A stretch of DNA of 64,000 nt from Rapidithrix thailandica (lineage in GTDB: Bacteria; Bacteroidota; Bacteroidia; Cytophagales; Flammeovirgaceae). A program made the translations under genes and the position numbers. The DNA lies in assembly GCF_039710355.1 (NCBI RefSeq), contig NZ_JBDKWZ010000002.1, positions 478,776-542,775 of the forward strand, read 5' to 3'. Below are positions 16,687-24,438 of this stretch, in pieces. Within the stretch, counting starts at the first letter, position 1. Each line of letters starts with the position of its first letter. The notes beneath the pieces were generated by a model. That model searched no databases, had not been told where the DNA came from, and saw only the letters and a list, made by a program, of their open reading frames with translations.

Positions 16687-17612
16687 TTATTTTATTCTAC
16701 TTTGTTCAATGAGAAAAATAATGTTTGACCCAGTTAAATTCAAAGCATAACGAGTCATTTCATCATCAACTTTTTGGGGTATTTGTCCCTGTCCGTGCCC
16801 CCCCCAAGCTTATTTCTTATTGTTGGTATCCCACTTTCTAAAAGGTTCTGTAATGAAGTAAATTGATTTTGTGTAAATGATGGTACTAGACCATTTTGGA
16901 AACATATTTGGATTAATTTTCTAGAAGTATCATTTTTAGTAAATGCCCAGCCCTTTTCTGTACAAATTATTTTCATGGTACTCTCAAAAGCTTTTAAACA
17001 ATCTGTAAGGCATTTTTTATTTCTACCATGTTTATAGTGTTCATGAGCCTTTAAATATTCTTCATTTGCTCCTAAAAATGTTTTGTTCCAAAGTAATGAA
17101 ATGGTTGGTTTAGTTACTTGAGAATGCATATATGTCGAATCGATTCGGATAATTTCACCACCTTCAAAAGAATAGCCTATTCCTTCTTCCTTAAACCTTT
17201 CATTCAATTCTATAATAGCATCATCAGGATTGATTTTTGGATTTGTATAATGTGAATAACGTTGGTAGTCATTTCGAATATCTATATCTAAGTATTTAAA
17301 AGATAATTCAATTACATCAAGTACTTTGTCCGTTTCAGTAGCTTCCAATAAAAAATTTATAACCTCTGATTGATAATCTTTACTCCTATCACTCAACCTG
17401 AATTCTCCATATTCACGGCAAAGTATATTTTGTATGAATTCATAAGCTGTATTGGCAAATCCATCTCTATATTTATCTATACCAAATGCATCTTCTATTA
17501 TATGTACTATTTTTACTCTAAGTGTTTCAGGTATTTCATTATACGTAAAGACTTCTGGAATGTCCCCTCGCAATCTCTTTTGTCGTTTGGAGAAAATATC
17601 AAATATTGCCAT
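16687..17612 (-). pseudogene. STM4504/CBY_0614-type protein, frame broken at a G8 tract
   Basis: The N-terminal MAIFDIFSKRQKRLRGDIPE and EIPETLRVKIVHI are hallmarks I recognise from the STM4504/CBY_0614 family of uncharacterised proteins, which often sit in defence or cassette islands. The frame from the ATG ends at 16755 with an aberrant tail after IRNKLGGG. At this point lies a run of eight G on the coding strand (C8 at 16798-16805). A 1-base loss or 2-base change restores GGHGQGQIPQKVDDEMTRYA and a normal end at 16687. The gene is either inactivated or phase-variable. A sequencing error in the homopolymer is the main alternative. Confidence 0.78.
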
Positions 17613-17650
17613 ATTTTTTTCTTTAATCAGAAATAGGTAATGTATGTTTT

Positions 17651-18073
17651 TTTTAGATCCCTAAAATTACTTATTTATATAAAATCTCCAATTTTTATCA
17701 CCTCCACATTTTATTGGCAATATCCCTTTCCTCTTTTCCTACTGCATTGGCATAAATGGCGGTGGTTTTGAGTTCTGCATGACCTAACCACTTCTGAACC
17801 ATGTTTAAGGGTATTTCACAGTCGGCAATGGCATAGCCCCCAAAGCCGTGTCTTAAACCTTTGGCTGTTGCTTGTGAGCCTTGTATGTTGGCTATGGTCA
17901 TGATCTCTTTGATCTTTCGCCAGCCTGTCATCCGGGTAAACTTCCAGAGCCGGGCGTTTTTGTGTTTTGTCTCTCGCAAGGCATGCACCAAGCTCAATGA
18001 TTCAATCAAACGCTCCGGAACTGGGATGCTCCGGAAGATTCCCTTTTTCCTCTTCTTCAAAGACTCAATTCCG
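17651..18073 (-). pseudogene. 5'-truncated copy of the small tyrosine recombinase
   Basis: The frame from 18060 to 17698 (120 aa) equals the C-terminal two thirds of the intact 192-aa recombinase at 28345-28923, including KGLRHGFG, WLGHAELKTTAIYANAVG and the end IANKMWR. Homology stops abruptly after GACTCAATTCC at 18073, so the first part with the catalytic box I Arg is missing. The shared downstream flank (ATAAAATCTCCAATTTT) is retained to 17651. Confidence 0.85.
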
Positions 18074-18090
18074 TTAGTATAAACTTGTAA

Positions 18091-18131
18091 TAACGTCTTA
18101 TTAACGTTGTTTTCTGTATTAATTTAACGTT
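18091..18131 (+). promoter_or_regulatory. TTAACGTT repeats before an RHH-like gene
   Basis: TTAACGTT occurs at 18101-18108 and 18124-18131, the second directly touching the ATG, with a related TAACGTC at 18091. The spacings are about one and two helical turns. This is a plausible autoregulatory operator. Confidence 0.45.
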
Positions 18132-18401
18132 ATGGCACTTAGTAATAAACCTAAAAAGAAGGATTTAAAGGCAGAAAAAGACATTGAATCTTTTATCAAT
18201 GATGGCCTCTCTCATGAGAAGAGTTTGCCTTCATCAAAGGCAGAAGAAAATCAGGATGAGATTAAGTATGTTCAATTAAGACTATATGAAAGCGAAATAA
18301 AGGAGATAGATGACTATTTACAAGAAAACTACTCTAGTAGAAGTCGTCCTTCCAGACATAACTTTATGGTAGAGGCAATTCTAGAAAAGCTAAAGCAGTA
18401 G
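18132..18401 (+). CDS. Ribbon-helix-helix-like small protein
   Basis: An 89-aa protein. A charged, disordered N-terminal half (NKPKKKDLKAEKD) is followed by YVQLRLYESEIKEIDDYLQ and a last part ending HNFMVEAILEKLK, a beta-alpha-alpha arrangement typical of CopG/ParG-type ribbon-helix-helix DNA-binding proteins of plasmids and mobile elements. No ParA-type partner is present; the neighbours are a truncated recombinase and an IS. The repeats overlapping its start suggest self-regulation. It is the only plus-strand gene of this stretch other than the transposase. Confidence 0.55.
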   Translation: MALSNKPKKKDLKAEKDIESFINDGLSHEKSLPSSKAEENQDEIKYVQLRLYESEIKEIDDYLQENYSSRSRPSRHNFMVEAILEKLKQ

Positions 18402-18453
18402 GATGTTAGAGGAAACATCTAAAGTACTCAATTTTGAGAACTTTTAAATGATT

Positions 18454-19621
18454 TGTATTAGTTACGATTTAATCTGACAATTTCAGTAAATTAGTTTAAT
18501 CATTCAATAAGCTTTGTCAGATGAACACAGAAGAAAAAATCATCAAACCCAAGTTAGGATTATTAGAGCTAGCCAAACAGTTAGGCAACGTATCTCAAGC
18601 TTGCAAAGTAATGGGATATAGTAGAGACAGTTTCTATAGGTTCAAAGAACTTTATGAACAAGGGGGAGAGCTGGCCCTCCAAGAAATCTCGAGAAAGAAG
18701 CCGGTTGTAAAAAACAGAGTTAGTCAGGAAGTAGAAAGAGCCGTTGTAGCGATAGCGCTTGAATACCCGGCTTACGGCCAGTTGAGGGCTTCCAATGAAC
18801 TCAAGAAACGCGGAATATTTATTTCTCCGGGCGGCGTTAGAAACGTTTGGCTACGCCACGATTTGGAGACGCTTAAAAAACGTTTAAAGGCATTAGAAGC
18901 TAAATCTGCACAAGAAGGTCTTGGCCTTACGGAAGCGCAATTACAAGCATTGGAACGGGCTAAAGAAGAGAAGCAAGCTCATGGGGAAATAGAAACTCAT
19001 CATCCGGGTTATTTAGGAGCGCAAGACACCTATTATGTGGGCTCTGTAAAAGGAATTGGGCGTATTTATGCACAGACCTTTATAGATACCTATTGTAAAG
19101 TCGCTTTTGTAAAACTCTATGACCGCAAGAATGCGATTACGGCGGCTGATTTACTCAATGACAAGGTCCTCCCTTTTTATCAGCAAAATGAACTTCCTTT
19201 ATTGCGCATCTTAACCGATAGAGGGACCGAATATTGTGGTAAACGGGAACATCACGAATATCAATTATACCTTACCATAGAGGACATTGCTCATACGAAA
19301 ACCAAAGCTAAAAGTCCACAGACCAATGGGATCTGTGAACGGTTCCACAAAACCTTGCAACAGGAGTTCTTTTGGGTAGCTTTTCGAAAAAAATCTACAA
19401 AACGCTTGAAGAACTTCAGACGGATCTGGATCAGTGGATAACGTGGTATAACCACCAAAGAACACACACCGGCAAATACTGTTATGGAAAAACCCCTTTG
19501 CAAACCTTCAAAGATTCCATACCTTTAGCCAAAGAAAAGCTCATCCAATATAAAGAGCTTAAAAGTTCTTTTCATAGTGACCGATAATTATCACATGTCA
19601 GATCAAGTGGTGGCTAGTACA
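18454..19621 (+). mobile_element. IS481-family insertion sequence
   Basis: A 1,168-bp element. The left inverted repeat 18454-18479 (TGTATTAGTTACGATTTAAT then CTGACA) and right repeat 19596-19621 (TGTCAGATCAAGTGG then TGGCTAGTACA) match in inverted orientation over 26 bp with six or so differences, and the ends are TGT...ACA as usual for IS481. No target duplication is visible. Its right end interrupts a TIR-domain gene. Confidence 0.85.
18521..19587 (+). pseudogene. IS481-type transposase, frameshifted
   Basis: A helix-turn-helix N-terminus (KLGLLELAKQLGNVSQACKVMG) is followed by an RNase-H-like DDE core with FIDTYCKVAFVKLYDRK, LRILTDRGTEYCG and SPQTNGICERFHKTLQQEFF. After FRKK the frame runs out at 19441 because a run of seven A (at about 19387) is one base short. 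The correct continuation is IYKTLEELQTDLDQWITWY in the next frame, to 19587. The element is therefore probably not autonomous, unless the shift is a sequencing error or the slippery run is used. Confidence 0.88.
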
Positions 19622-19752
19622 CATACACTTATATCTTTATAGTCAATAAATACATCAATCTGTTCCCTTTGAAGAGCTTCTGATATTCTGTCCGCAACTT
19701 CTCTGTCGTTATAACTATAGGATATAAAGACTCTATTTCTTCTATTATCCAT
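19622..19752 (-). pseudogene. TIR-domain gene, truncated by the IS
   Basis: Forty-three codons remain: MDNRRNRVFISYSYNDREVA followed by DRISEALQREQIDVFIDY. VFISYSYND is the first strand and box 1 of a Toll/interleukin-1 receptor domain, and the rest fits alpha-A and beta-B. The frame then enters the IS right end at 19621. The start lies 2 bases after the stop codon of the upstream nuclease gene, so the two were an operon. Bacterial TIR proteins typically cleave NAD+ or make cyclic ADP-ribose signals in phage defence. Confidence 0.75.
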
Positions 19753-19754
19753 TT

Positions 19755-20675
19755 TTATTTTCCTTTCATTATTTCGTGAATACCTAAGTAAATATTCCCA
19801 GTCTGAGCTGCATATCTCCTTTTTCTGACCAACAGTTGAATTAAGTCTATCCTCCCCTCTAAAACTGCCATTAAATCGCTACCATCCATTAGTATCATTA
19901 ATCGTCTTCCTGTTGAATGGGCTTGAATAGAATCAGATGAGAATCCATTAATTGAGATGAACAAGCCAAGTGTATTCTCTAATCTTCTGCTTAATTTACC
20001 ACTAAAGGCATCTAACGAACTTATATCTACAGGGTCTTTGTGCCATTTTGCTTCTAGTAAAAAATCGTTGTTCTCGAAAGTAAACATTCCGTCAATTTGT
20101 TCACCCGTTATTCGAAATGATGCCTTTGAGTCAAGGTCAAAAAGGTTGAATAAGTCTTTTAACAACTTCTCAAGTTGAAAACCACGTTTTTGAGCATCAC
20201 TTGAACTTACAAGAGCATAAAAATCAGTTTTAATTTCTTCTAGTTTTTCACGAACGGCTGACTGTTCAAGCTGTTTCTTAAAAACATGATTTCTTCTTTC
20301 TTCGACTTCCTCTTGCTCTTTTAGTTGTTCTAAATGTCCTTTCGATAATTTCCTTAATGCTGCTACAGATTCTTTTGCTGCTTTCTCTTTATCTGTTCCA
20401 TCGTCAAGTTGTTTGAGATGAGAAAAATCATTCATATTACACAACTCATAAACGAGTTTCAATAGGTCGTTTTGTGTTTTTTCCTCATTTTTTACAAGTA
20501 AGTCAACAAGTCTTGAGCAAATGTTTCTTTTGTAGTCATTCCAATCTAAATACGATAGGATTTGTTTATTGGTAATTGTGTGGTCTAGAAAACTTCTCAG
20601 ATCAGATTTATACCAGTAAACTGTAGAAAGTGCTTTTTTCAAAGCGTTAATTGCTGCTGCTGAAATTTTCTTCAT
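19755..20675 (-). CDS. PD-(D/E)XK (Mrr-like) restriction endonuclease-like protein
   Basis: A 306-aa protein with a helical N-terminal domain (residues 1-95), a coiled-coil linker rich in E, K and R (about 105-150) and a C-terminal nuclease fold. RGFQLEKLLKDLF, then GEQIDGMFTF and NDFLLEAKWHKDPV, give the E...D...E-x-K catalytic series of Mrr-type restriction enzymes. It was co-transcribed with a TIR gene now cut by the IS. The N-terminal domain may be the sensor. It belongs to the cassette array and is bounded on its 5' side by an attC-like site. Confidence 0.75.
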   Translation of the reverse strand: MKKISAAAINALKKALSTVYWYKSDLRSFLDHTITNKQILSYLDWNDYKRNICSRLVDLLVKNEEKTQNDLLKLVYELCNMNDFSHLKQLDDGTDKEKAAKESVAALRKLSKGHLEQLKEQEEVEERRNHVFKKQLEQSAVREKLEEIKTDFYALVSSSDAQKRGFQLEKLLKDLFNLFDLDSKASFRITGEQIDGMFTFENNDFLLEAKWHKDPVDISSLDAFSGKLSRRLENTLGLFISINGFSSDSIQAHSTGRRLMILMDGSDLMAVLEGRIDLIQLLVRKRRYAAQTGNIYLGIHEIMKGK

Positions 20676-20691
20676 TCGTTTTTTTAATAAA

Positions 20692-20885
20692 TGCTAACGA
20701 TTTGTATATGGCAAGTAGGGCAGTAGAAAGCACTAAACTTTCAAGTTAGCTCTGAGCCAAATCGTTTATTTTGTTTTTAATTTATTCATTCTTAAAAGCC
20801 AAATCAACGATTTGGCAGTGTTTCAGATAACCACAAAACTTTCGTAAACCACTGAACGCCCTATTTGCTATATACCGTGTTATGC
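20692..20885 (-). repeat. attC-like linker (194 bp)
   Basis: The outer arms TGCTAACGATTTGTATATGG and (reverse complement of the other side) GCATAACACGGTATATAGCA share GTATATRGCAARTAGGGC in inverted orientation. Core boxes are TGCTAAC and GTTATGC. It separates the nuclease and thiaminase-like genes. Confidence 0.7.
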
Positions 20886-20889
20886 AAAT

Positions 20890-22122
20890 TTATTTTGTTA
20901 ATAACTCCTCATCTAACTTTTTTCCAATTGCTCTTAAATTATAATTTAATCCTAAATCCGTAACTGGAACAGCCTTTTTTATGATCGGGTAAAACTGATC
21001 ATATAAAGGAGCATTTTTAATTAATTCAGAATCTGAATACAAGTTGCTTTTTGCTGGTAATATATATCTGGGGGATTCATTCCAGCCAGGTATTAAAATT
21101 GATTTATACGTATCATCTAACATCATAAATTCGATGAAGGATTTAGCATCATCAAGCTTTTGTCCACTTACACTCGAGTCAATTACAAACATGTCGACCC
21201 ATCCAATTGGATTTGACCCATTGTTTGACATGGACCACTCTCCAATTTTTATGTTTTCACTTACTAAACAGCTATCTTCAAATGAACATGATTGAAGTTG
21301 TTCTGTTATCATATAATAACTTGATTCAGCATACCCAACATATACACGTCCTTCATTTTTTGAAAACTCACGAGCATAGTAACCAAGCCGGTCATGATAA
21401 TTGTCTATTCTTCCAAGGCTATCAGCGGTTAGTGCTAAAAGCTTGTTTAAATTATGGACTGACGTTTTGTTAATGTTGTCGGGACTCAAAAAAGGTTTTA
21501 CTCTTTGATAACTACCAAATTCATCAAAGAGAGCATCCAGATAAAGCTCTCCAATTGTTGATTTTCCTTTTAAATCTATAAGCAATCCATTTTTCGATGA
21601 GCTATTCTTTAGTACTTCGTCTAAGTCTTTTAGGTTAGAAACATTTTCAATCTCATTATCACCTACTTTGTAGTACATGAAATTACCACATACCCAATGT
21701 GGAACACCATACCATGTTTCATTCCGTTTTGCAATACTAGCTAGTGGTAGATAATCTGTAGTGTTCTGATTAATTGATTCAGGTATTTTTTGAATTTTCC
21801 CACTACTTATGAATTCATCCAAGAACACACAGTCTAATTCATAAATGTCCGCTTGATCAAAATTTATACCTCTTTTTTTTACACTATCTTGAGAATAGTA
21901 GTACCAAGAGTTCAATTGAACTTCGAGGTTTATTTCGGGAAACTTTTGTTCAAAATCTGTCTCTATCTTCCAATATAAATCGCTTGTATTTGGTAAATAA
22001 GGATACAGCGATACGATTAGATCTCTCCTTTTATCAGTTTTTTCATTTTGAGCAATGCATCCAGTAATGAAATGGCTTATGAATAAAAAAGCTACAAAAG
22101 TGTTTCTTATTAGGTAGTTCAT
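20890..22122 (-). CDS. Thiaminase-I-like / solute-binding-fold lipoprotein
   Basis: A 410-aa exported protein whose signal peptide ends FITGC, a lipobox, so it is probably a lipoprotein. The body resembles periplasmic binding proteins of the thiamine pyridinylase type. In particular WYGVPHWVCGNFMYYKVGD near residue 140 matches the segment holding the nucleophilic Cys of thiaminase I (G-x-P-x-x-x-C-x-N-x-x-x-Y/F). Thiaminase I degrades thiamine by exchanging its pyrimidine between bases. The unit is flanked by GTTATGC/GCATAAC boxes as a single cassette. A plain sugar- or thiamine-binding protein remains possible. Confidence 0.65.
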   Translation of the reverse strand: MNYLIRNTFVAFLFISHFITGCIAQNEKTDKRRDLIVSLYPYLPNTSDLYWKIETDFEQKFPEINLEVQLNSWYYYSQDSVKKRGINFDQADIYELDCVFLDEFISSGKIQKIPESINQNTTDYLPLASIAKRNETWYGVPHWVCGNFMYYKVGDNEIENVSNLKDLDEVLKNSSSKNGLLIDLKGKSTIGELYLDALFDEFGSYQRVKPFLSPDNINKTSVHNLNKLLALTADSLGRIDNYHDRLGYYAREFSKNEGRVYVGYAESSYYMITEQLQSCSFEDSCLVSENIKIGEWSMSNNGSNPIGWVDMFVIDSSVSGQKLDDAKSFIEFMMLDDTYKSILIPGWNESPRYILPAKSNLYSDSELIKNAPLYDQFYPIIKKAVPVTDLGLNYNLRAIGKKLDEELLTK

Positions 22123-22143
22123 ATTTTTGAGTTTAAATGTTTT

Positions 22144-22221
22144 GCATAACGCCTAGCTATGATCCGTACTTTGGCTGTGTGCAAGGTTTAAGCGGTATGG
22201 ATTCATAGCATATGTTGTAAG
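22144..22221 (-). repeat. attC-like linker (78 bp)
   Basis: Arms GCATAACGCCTAGCTATGAT and (reverse complement) CTTACAACATATGCTATGAA share GCTATGAWYCRTAC. Core boxes are GCATAAC and GTTGTAAG. Confidence 0.72.
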
Positions 22222-22224
22222 TCG

Positions 22225-22671
22225 TTAATATTTATGAACTGTAATAAACTCATTATGTAGATGATCAAAATCTCCATCCATCGTGATTAGTTCTGCCTTG
22301 GCTACAAATGCAGTTGCAGCTATCCAAAGATCATTTTTTCCCATATTTCTAGCTGAATCATTAAGTGGTTTGTCCGAGAGCTTTCCCTGACTGAATGCAT
22401 CAATTGTATAATAAGCTTCAATCAATTCACTATCAGAATTGTTTATATCAATGATGAATAATTTTTCAAGAAGCTGATTAAGTTTTGAAAGCTTTTTGTT
22501 ACCCCAACCCAGCTGTTTCCCAAGCGATAACAGTTCGGCTTTAGTGACTACTGAAATCATTGTAACAGTATCGTCTCTGTTTAGAGATAATTCGGACTCT
22601 ATTAACGTATAGCTTTCATGTCCTCTGACAAATGCTAGACAAATATTTGTATCTAGTAAAAATCTTCTCAT
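22225..22671 (-). CDS. PIN-domain toxin (VapC-like)
   Basis: A 148-aa PIN ribonuclease. The acidic quartet is visible as LLDTNICLA (Asp 7), a Glu in VVTKAELLSLG, NDLWIAATA and TMDGDFDHL. VapC-type toxins cut tRNA or rRNA and are neutralised by a protein encoded just upstream. Here the preceding gene ends at 22672, directly adjacent with no gap, so the two form a tight toxin-partner operon within one cassette bounded by GTTGTAAG/CTTACAAC. Confidence 0.82.
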   Translation of the reverse strand: MRRFLLDTNICLAFVRGHESYTLIESELSLNRDDTVTMISVVTKAELLSLGKQLGWGNKKLSKLNQLLEKLFIIDINNSDSELIEAYYTIDAFSQGKLSDKPLNDSARNMGKNDLWIAATAFVAKAELITMDGDFDHLHNEFITVHKY

Positions 22672-23589
22672 TTAAAGCATCTTCACTAAATCCTCGAATT
22701 TTTCTTCGTCTGGCCATTTACCAATTATTTCTGATAACCTGTTTGTGGATTTTCTCTCAGCTTGATTTTTAATTTGATCTTCTACAGATAATGATTTCTT
22801 GGACTTTTTTGAAAAATAAGAATCTCCTGAACTTGGTTCATGAATTTTTCTAATTTCGATCACAGAAGTTTTATTGGACTTGTAGTGATTTATTCCAGTG
22901 ATAGTTATCTCTTTACCCCAGTATGGTGAAATGTCTTCAGCTGAAAGATCATCTGAAAGAAATCCATTAATCGTGCCGTCAGTTGTGATTATTTTAACTC
23001 TTAGTTTACTATATTTTAATTCTTCAACTATACCATTTAAAATAACTGGTTCTGGGGAAGGTGTCTCTTCTTCTAAGATGTTGATCTTATCAAAGCTTTT
23101 CTTATCAAGTTCAAGTGAATCAAATGAGCCTTCATTGGATATGATGAAACTTTCATTCTCATTTAAAAATGCCTTCTTGAAACTTTTAAGTTCTTTTAGT
23201 AGCGTTTTATCAAGTAATTCTGATTCACCATTTTTTTCAGTCACCTCTTTAAACGAAGAAACAAATAGGGATATCGGGGTCTGTTCCTGAAGATCAACCT
23301 GTGATTCACTTCTGAAAATATCTAATTGAATATGGTTTAAGGTATCCTTAAATTTTTCACTTTCTAGTTTAAGAACTGTGCTTCCTTTTTCAATACCAGA
23401 TAGAGTAACTTTTAGTGATCTCTTTAATGACTCTTTTTTTCTTCCTTTGGTTACACTAATCCCTTTTAATCGAATTTGTAAGGCTCCTTCTGCAATTTTA
23501 TTTATGCTTTCTGCAATACTTGCCAACCTCGCAAGATCAATCTTGCCATTATCCTCAACTGCATTCGATATTTTAAGTTCGTAGTTCAC
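22672..23589 (-). CDS. Long putative antitoxin / partner of the PIN toxin
   Basis: A 305-aa protein unlike the usual 70-90-aa VapB. An N-terminal alpha/beta region (YELKISNAVEDNGKIDLARL and the basic TKGRKKESLKRSL) is followed by a middle OB-like part (LRVKIITTDGTINGFLSDDL, KEITITGINHY). The C-terminal tail RLSEIIGKWPDEEKFEDLVK has the W-P-acidic pattern common at the ends of type II antitoxins that wrap around PIN toxins. The gene order (antitoxin first, adjacent stop/start) fits. The extra domains could sense a ligand or nucleic acid. I do not recognise the full-length family. Confidence 0.6.
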   Translation of the reverse strand: MNYELKISNAVEDNGKIDLARLASIAESINKIAEGALQIRLKGISVTKGRKKESLKRSLKVTLSGIEKGSTVLKLESEKFKDTLNHIQLDIFRSESQVDLQEQTPISLFVSSFKEVTEKNGESELLDKTLLKELKSFKKAFLNENESFIISNEGSFDSLELDKKSFDKINILEEETPSPEPVILNGIVEELKYSKLRVKIITTDGTINGFLSDDLSAEDISPYWGKEITITGINHYKSNKTSVIEIRKIHEPSSGDSYFSKKSKKSLSVEDQIKNQAERKSTNRLSEIIGKWPDEEKFEDLVKML

Positions 23590-23655
23590 AATTGCAAAGT
23601 AAAAATTTTATTGGGTTTTTGCTATCATTTACTGTCGAAGAAGAGAAACGCATGA

Positions 23656-23774
23656 CTTACAACGTCCAACTAAAATGAGTATGCGTCCCAGCGGTTAGAA
23701 GCACTAAAGTTTCTGTTCCGTATTACTCTATCTAAAGACTCAGTTCGCATATTCATTTTAGTGTTTGTTGTAAG
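23656..23774 (-). repeat. attC-like linker (119 bp)
   Basis: The outer boxes CTTACAAC and GTTGTAAG are exact inverses here. The arms share CTAAAATGARTATGCG in inverted orientation, with an asymmetric middle. Confidence 0.75.
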
Positions 23775-23778
23775 ACGT

Positions 23779-24438
23779 TTATATGTTGAATAATTGTGCT
23801 TTTATCTTGTTTAAACTCTTCGTGCGCTTAACTTGGCTTGTTTCTGTGATATAAGAGTTCATTTCGTTCATCAGTTCTGAGTCATCCAGTATATCACTTT
23901 CCCATCCGAATTCGGCAAGTCGTCTGTTGAGGTTACATGTTCCAATTGTGAAGTTTCCCTTTTTCGAACTTTTATCTACATAGAGCCCATTAACAATTAG
24001 TATATGGTCAGCGTAATTATCAAAATGAGGATGAACTATAAGAAAAGCGCCACTTGAGCGTGGGTATTTCTTGACTTTGCGGGGGGTTTTTAAAGTCTCT
24101 TTTATATCACCTATGGTTTCTTGCTCTCTTTTGATCTCATTACAATCAGCACAAACTACGCAAAGGTTCTTTGGTGTAAATGCAAACTCTTTGTGCAAAG
24201 ATTTTGGAACTATATGCTCAACTTGACAGTTGCTAGCGGATTTCATAGAAACTGGACCTCTGCAATATGCACAATTGCCTTTCTGTTCAATTCTATAAAA
24301 ATTTCTAGCCTCTTTCCTAATTGACATATATTCATCATTTCCCCAGTCTTCATGAGAAAAATCATTATCAATATCAATTGACTTTATAAACTCAAGTGTT
24401 TCTGAGCTGAAAGAAATTGGTGTCTCTATATCAGCCAT
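23779..24438 (-). CDS. HNH endonuclease, Septu PtuB-like
   Basis: A 219-aa protein with an HNH nuclease module: zinc-type pairs CAYC (residues 56-59) and CVVCADC (93-99) around CQVEHIVPKSL, with His 75 as likely catalytic residue and N-x-K-R after the last Cys. Its start overlaps the end of the ATPase gene by 8 bases, giving translational coupling. The ATPase-HNH arrangement is that of the Septu (PtuA-PtuB) anti-phage system, where PtuB is the effector nuclease. The sizes (451 and 219 aa) also fit. No reverse transcriptase is present, so a retron is not indicated. Confidence 0.78.
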   Translation of the reverse strand: MADIETPISFSSETLEFIKSIDIDNDFSHEDWGNDEYMSIRKEARNFYRIEQKGNCAYCRGPVSMKSASNCQVEHIVPKSLHKEFAFTPKNLCVVCADCNEIKREQETIGDIKETLKTPRKVKKYPRSSGAFLIVHPHFDNYADHILIVNGLYVDKSSKKGNFTIGTCNLNRRLAEFGWESDILDDSELMNEMNSYITETSQVKRTKSLNKIKAQLFNI

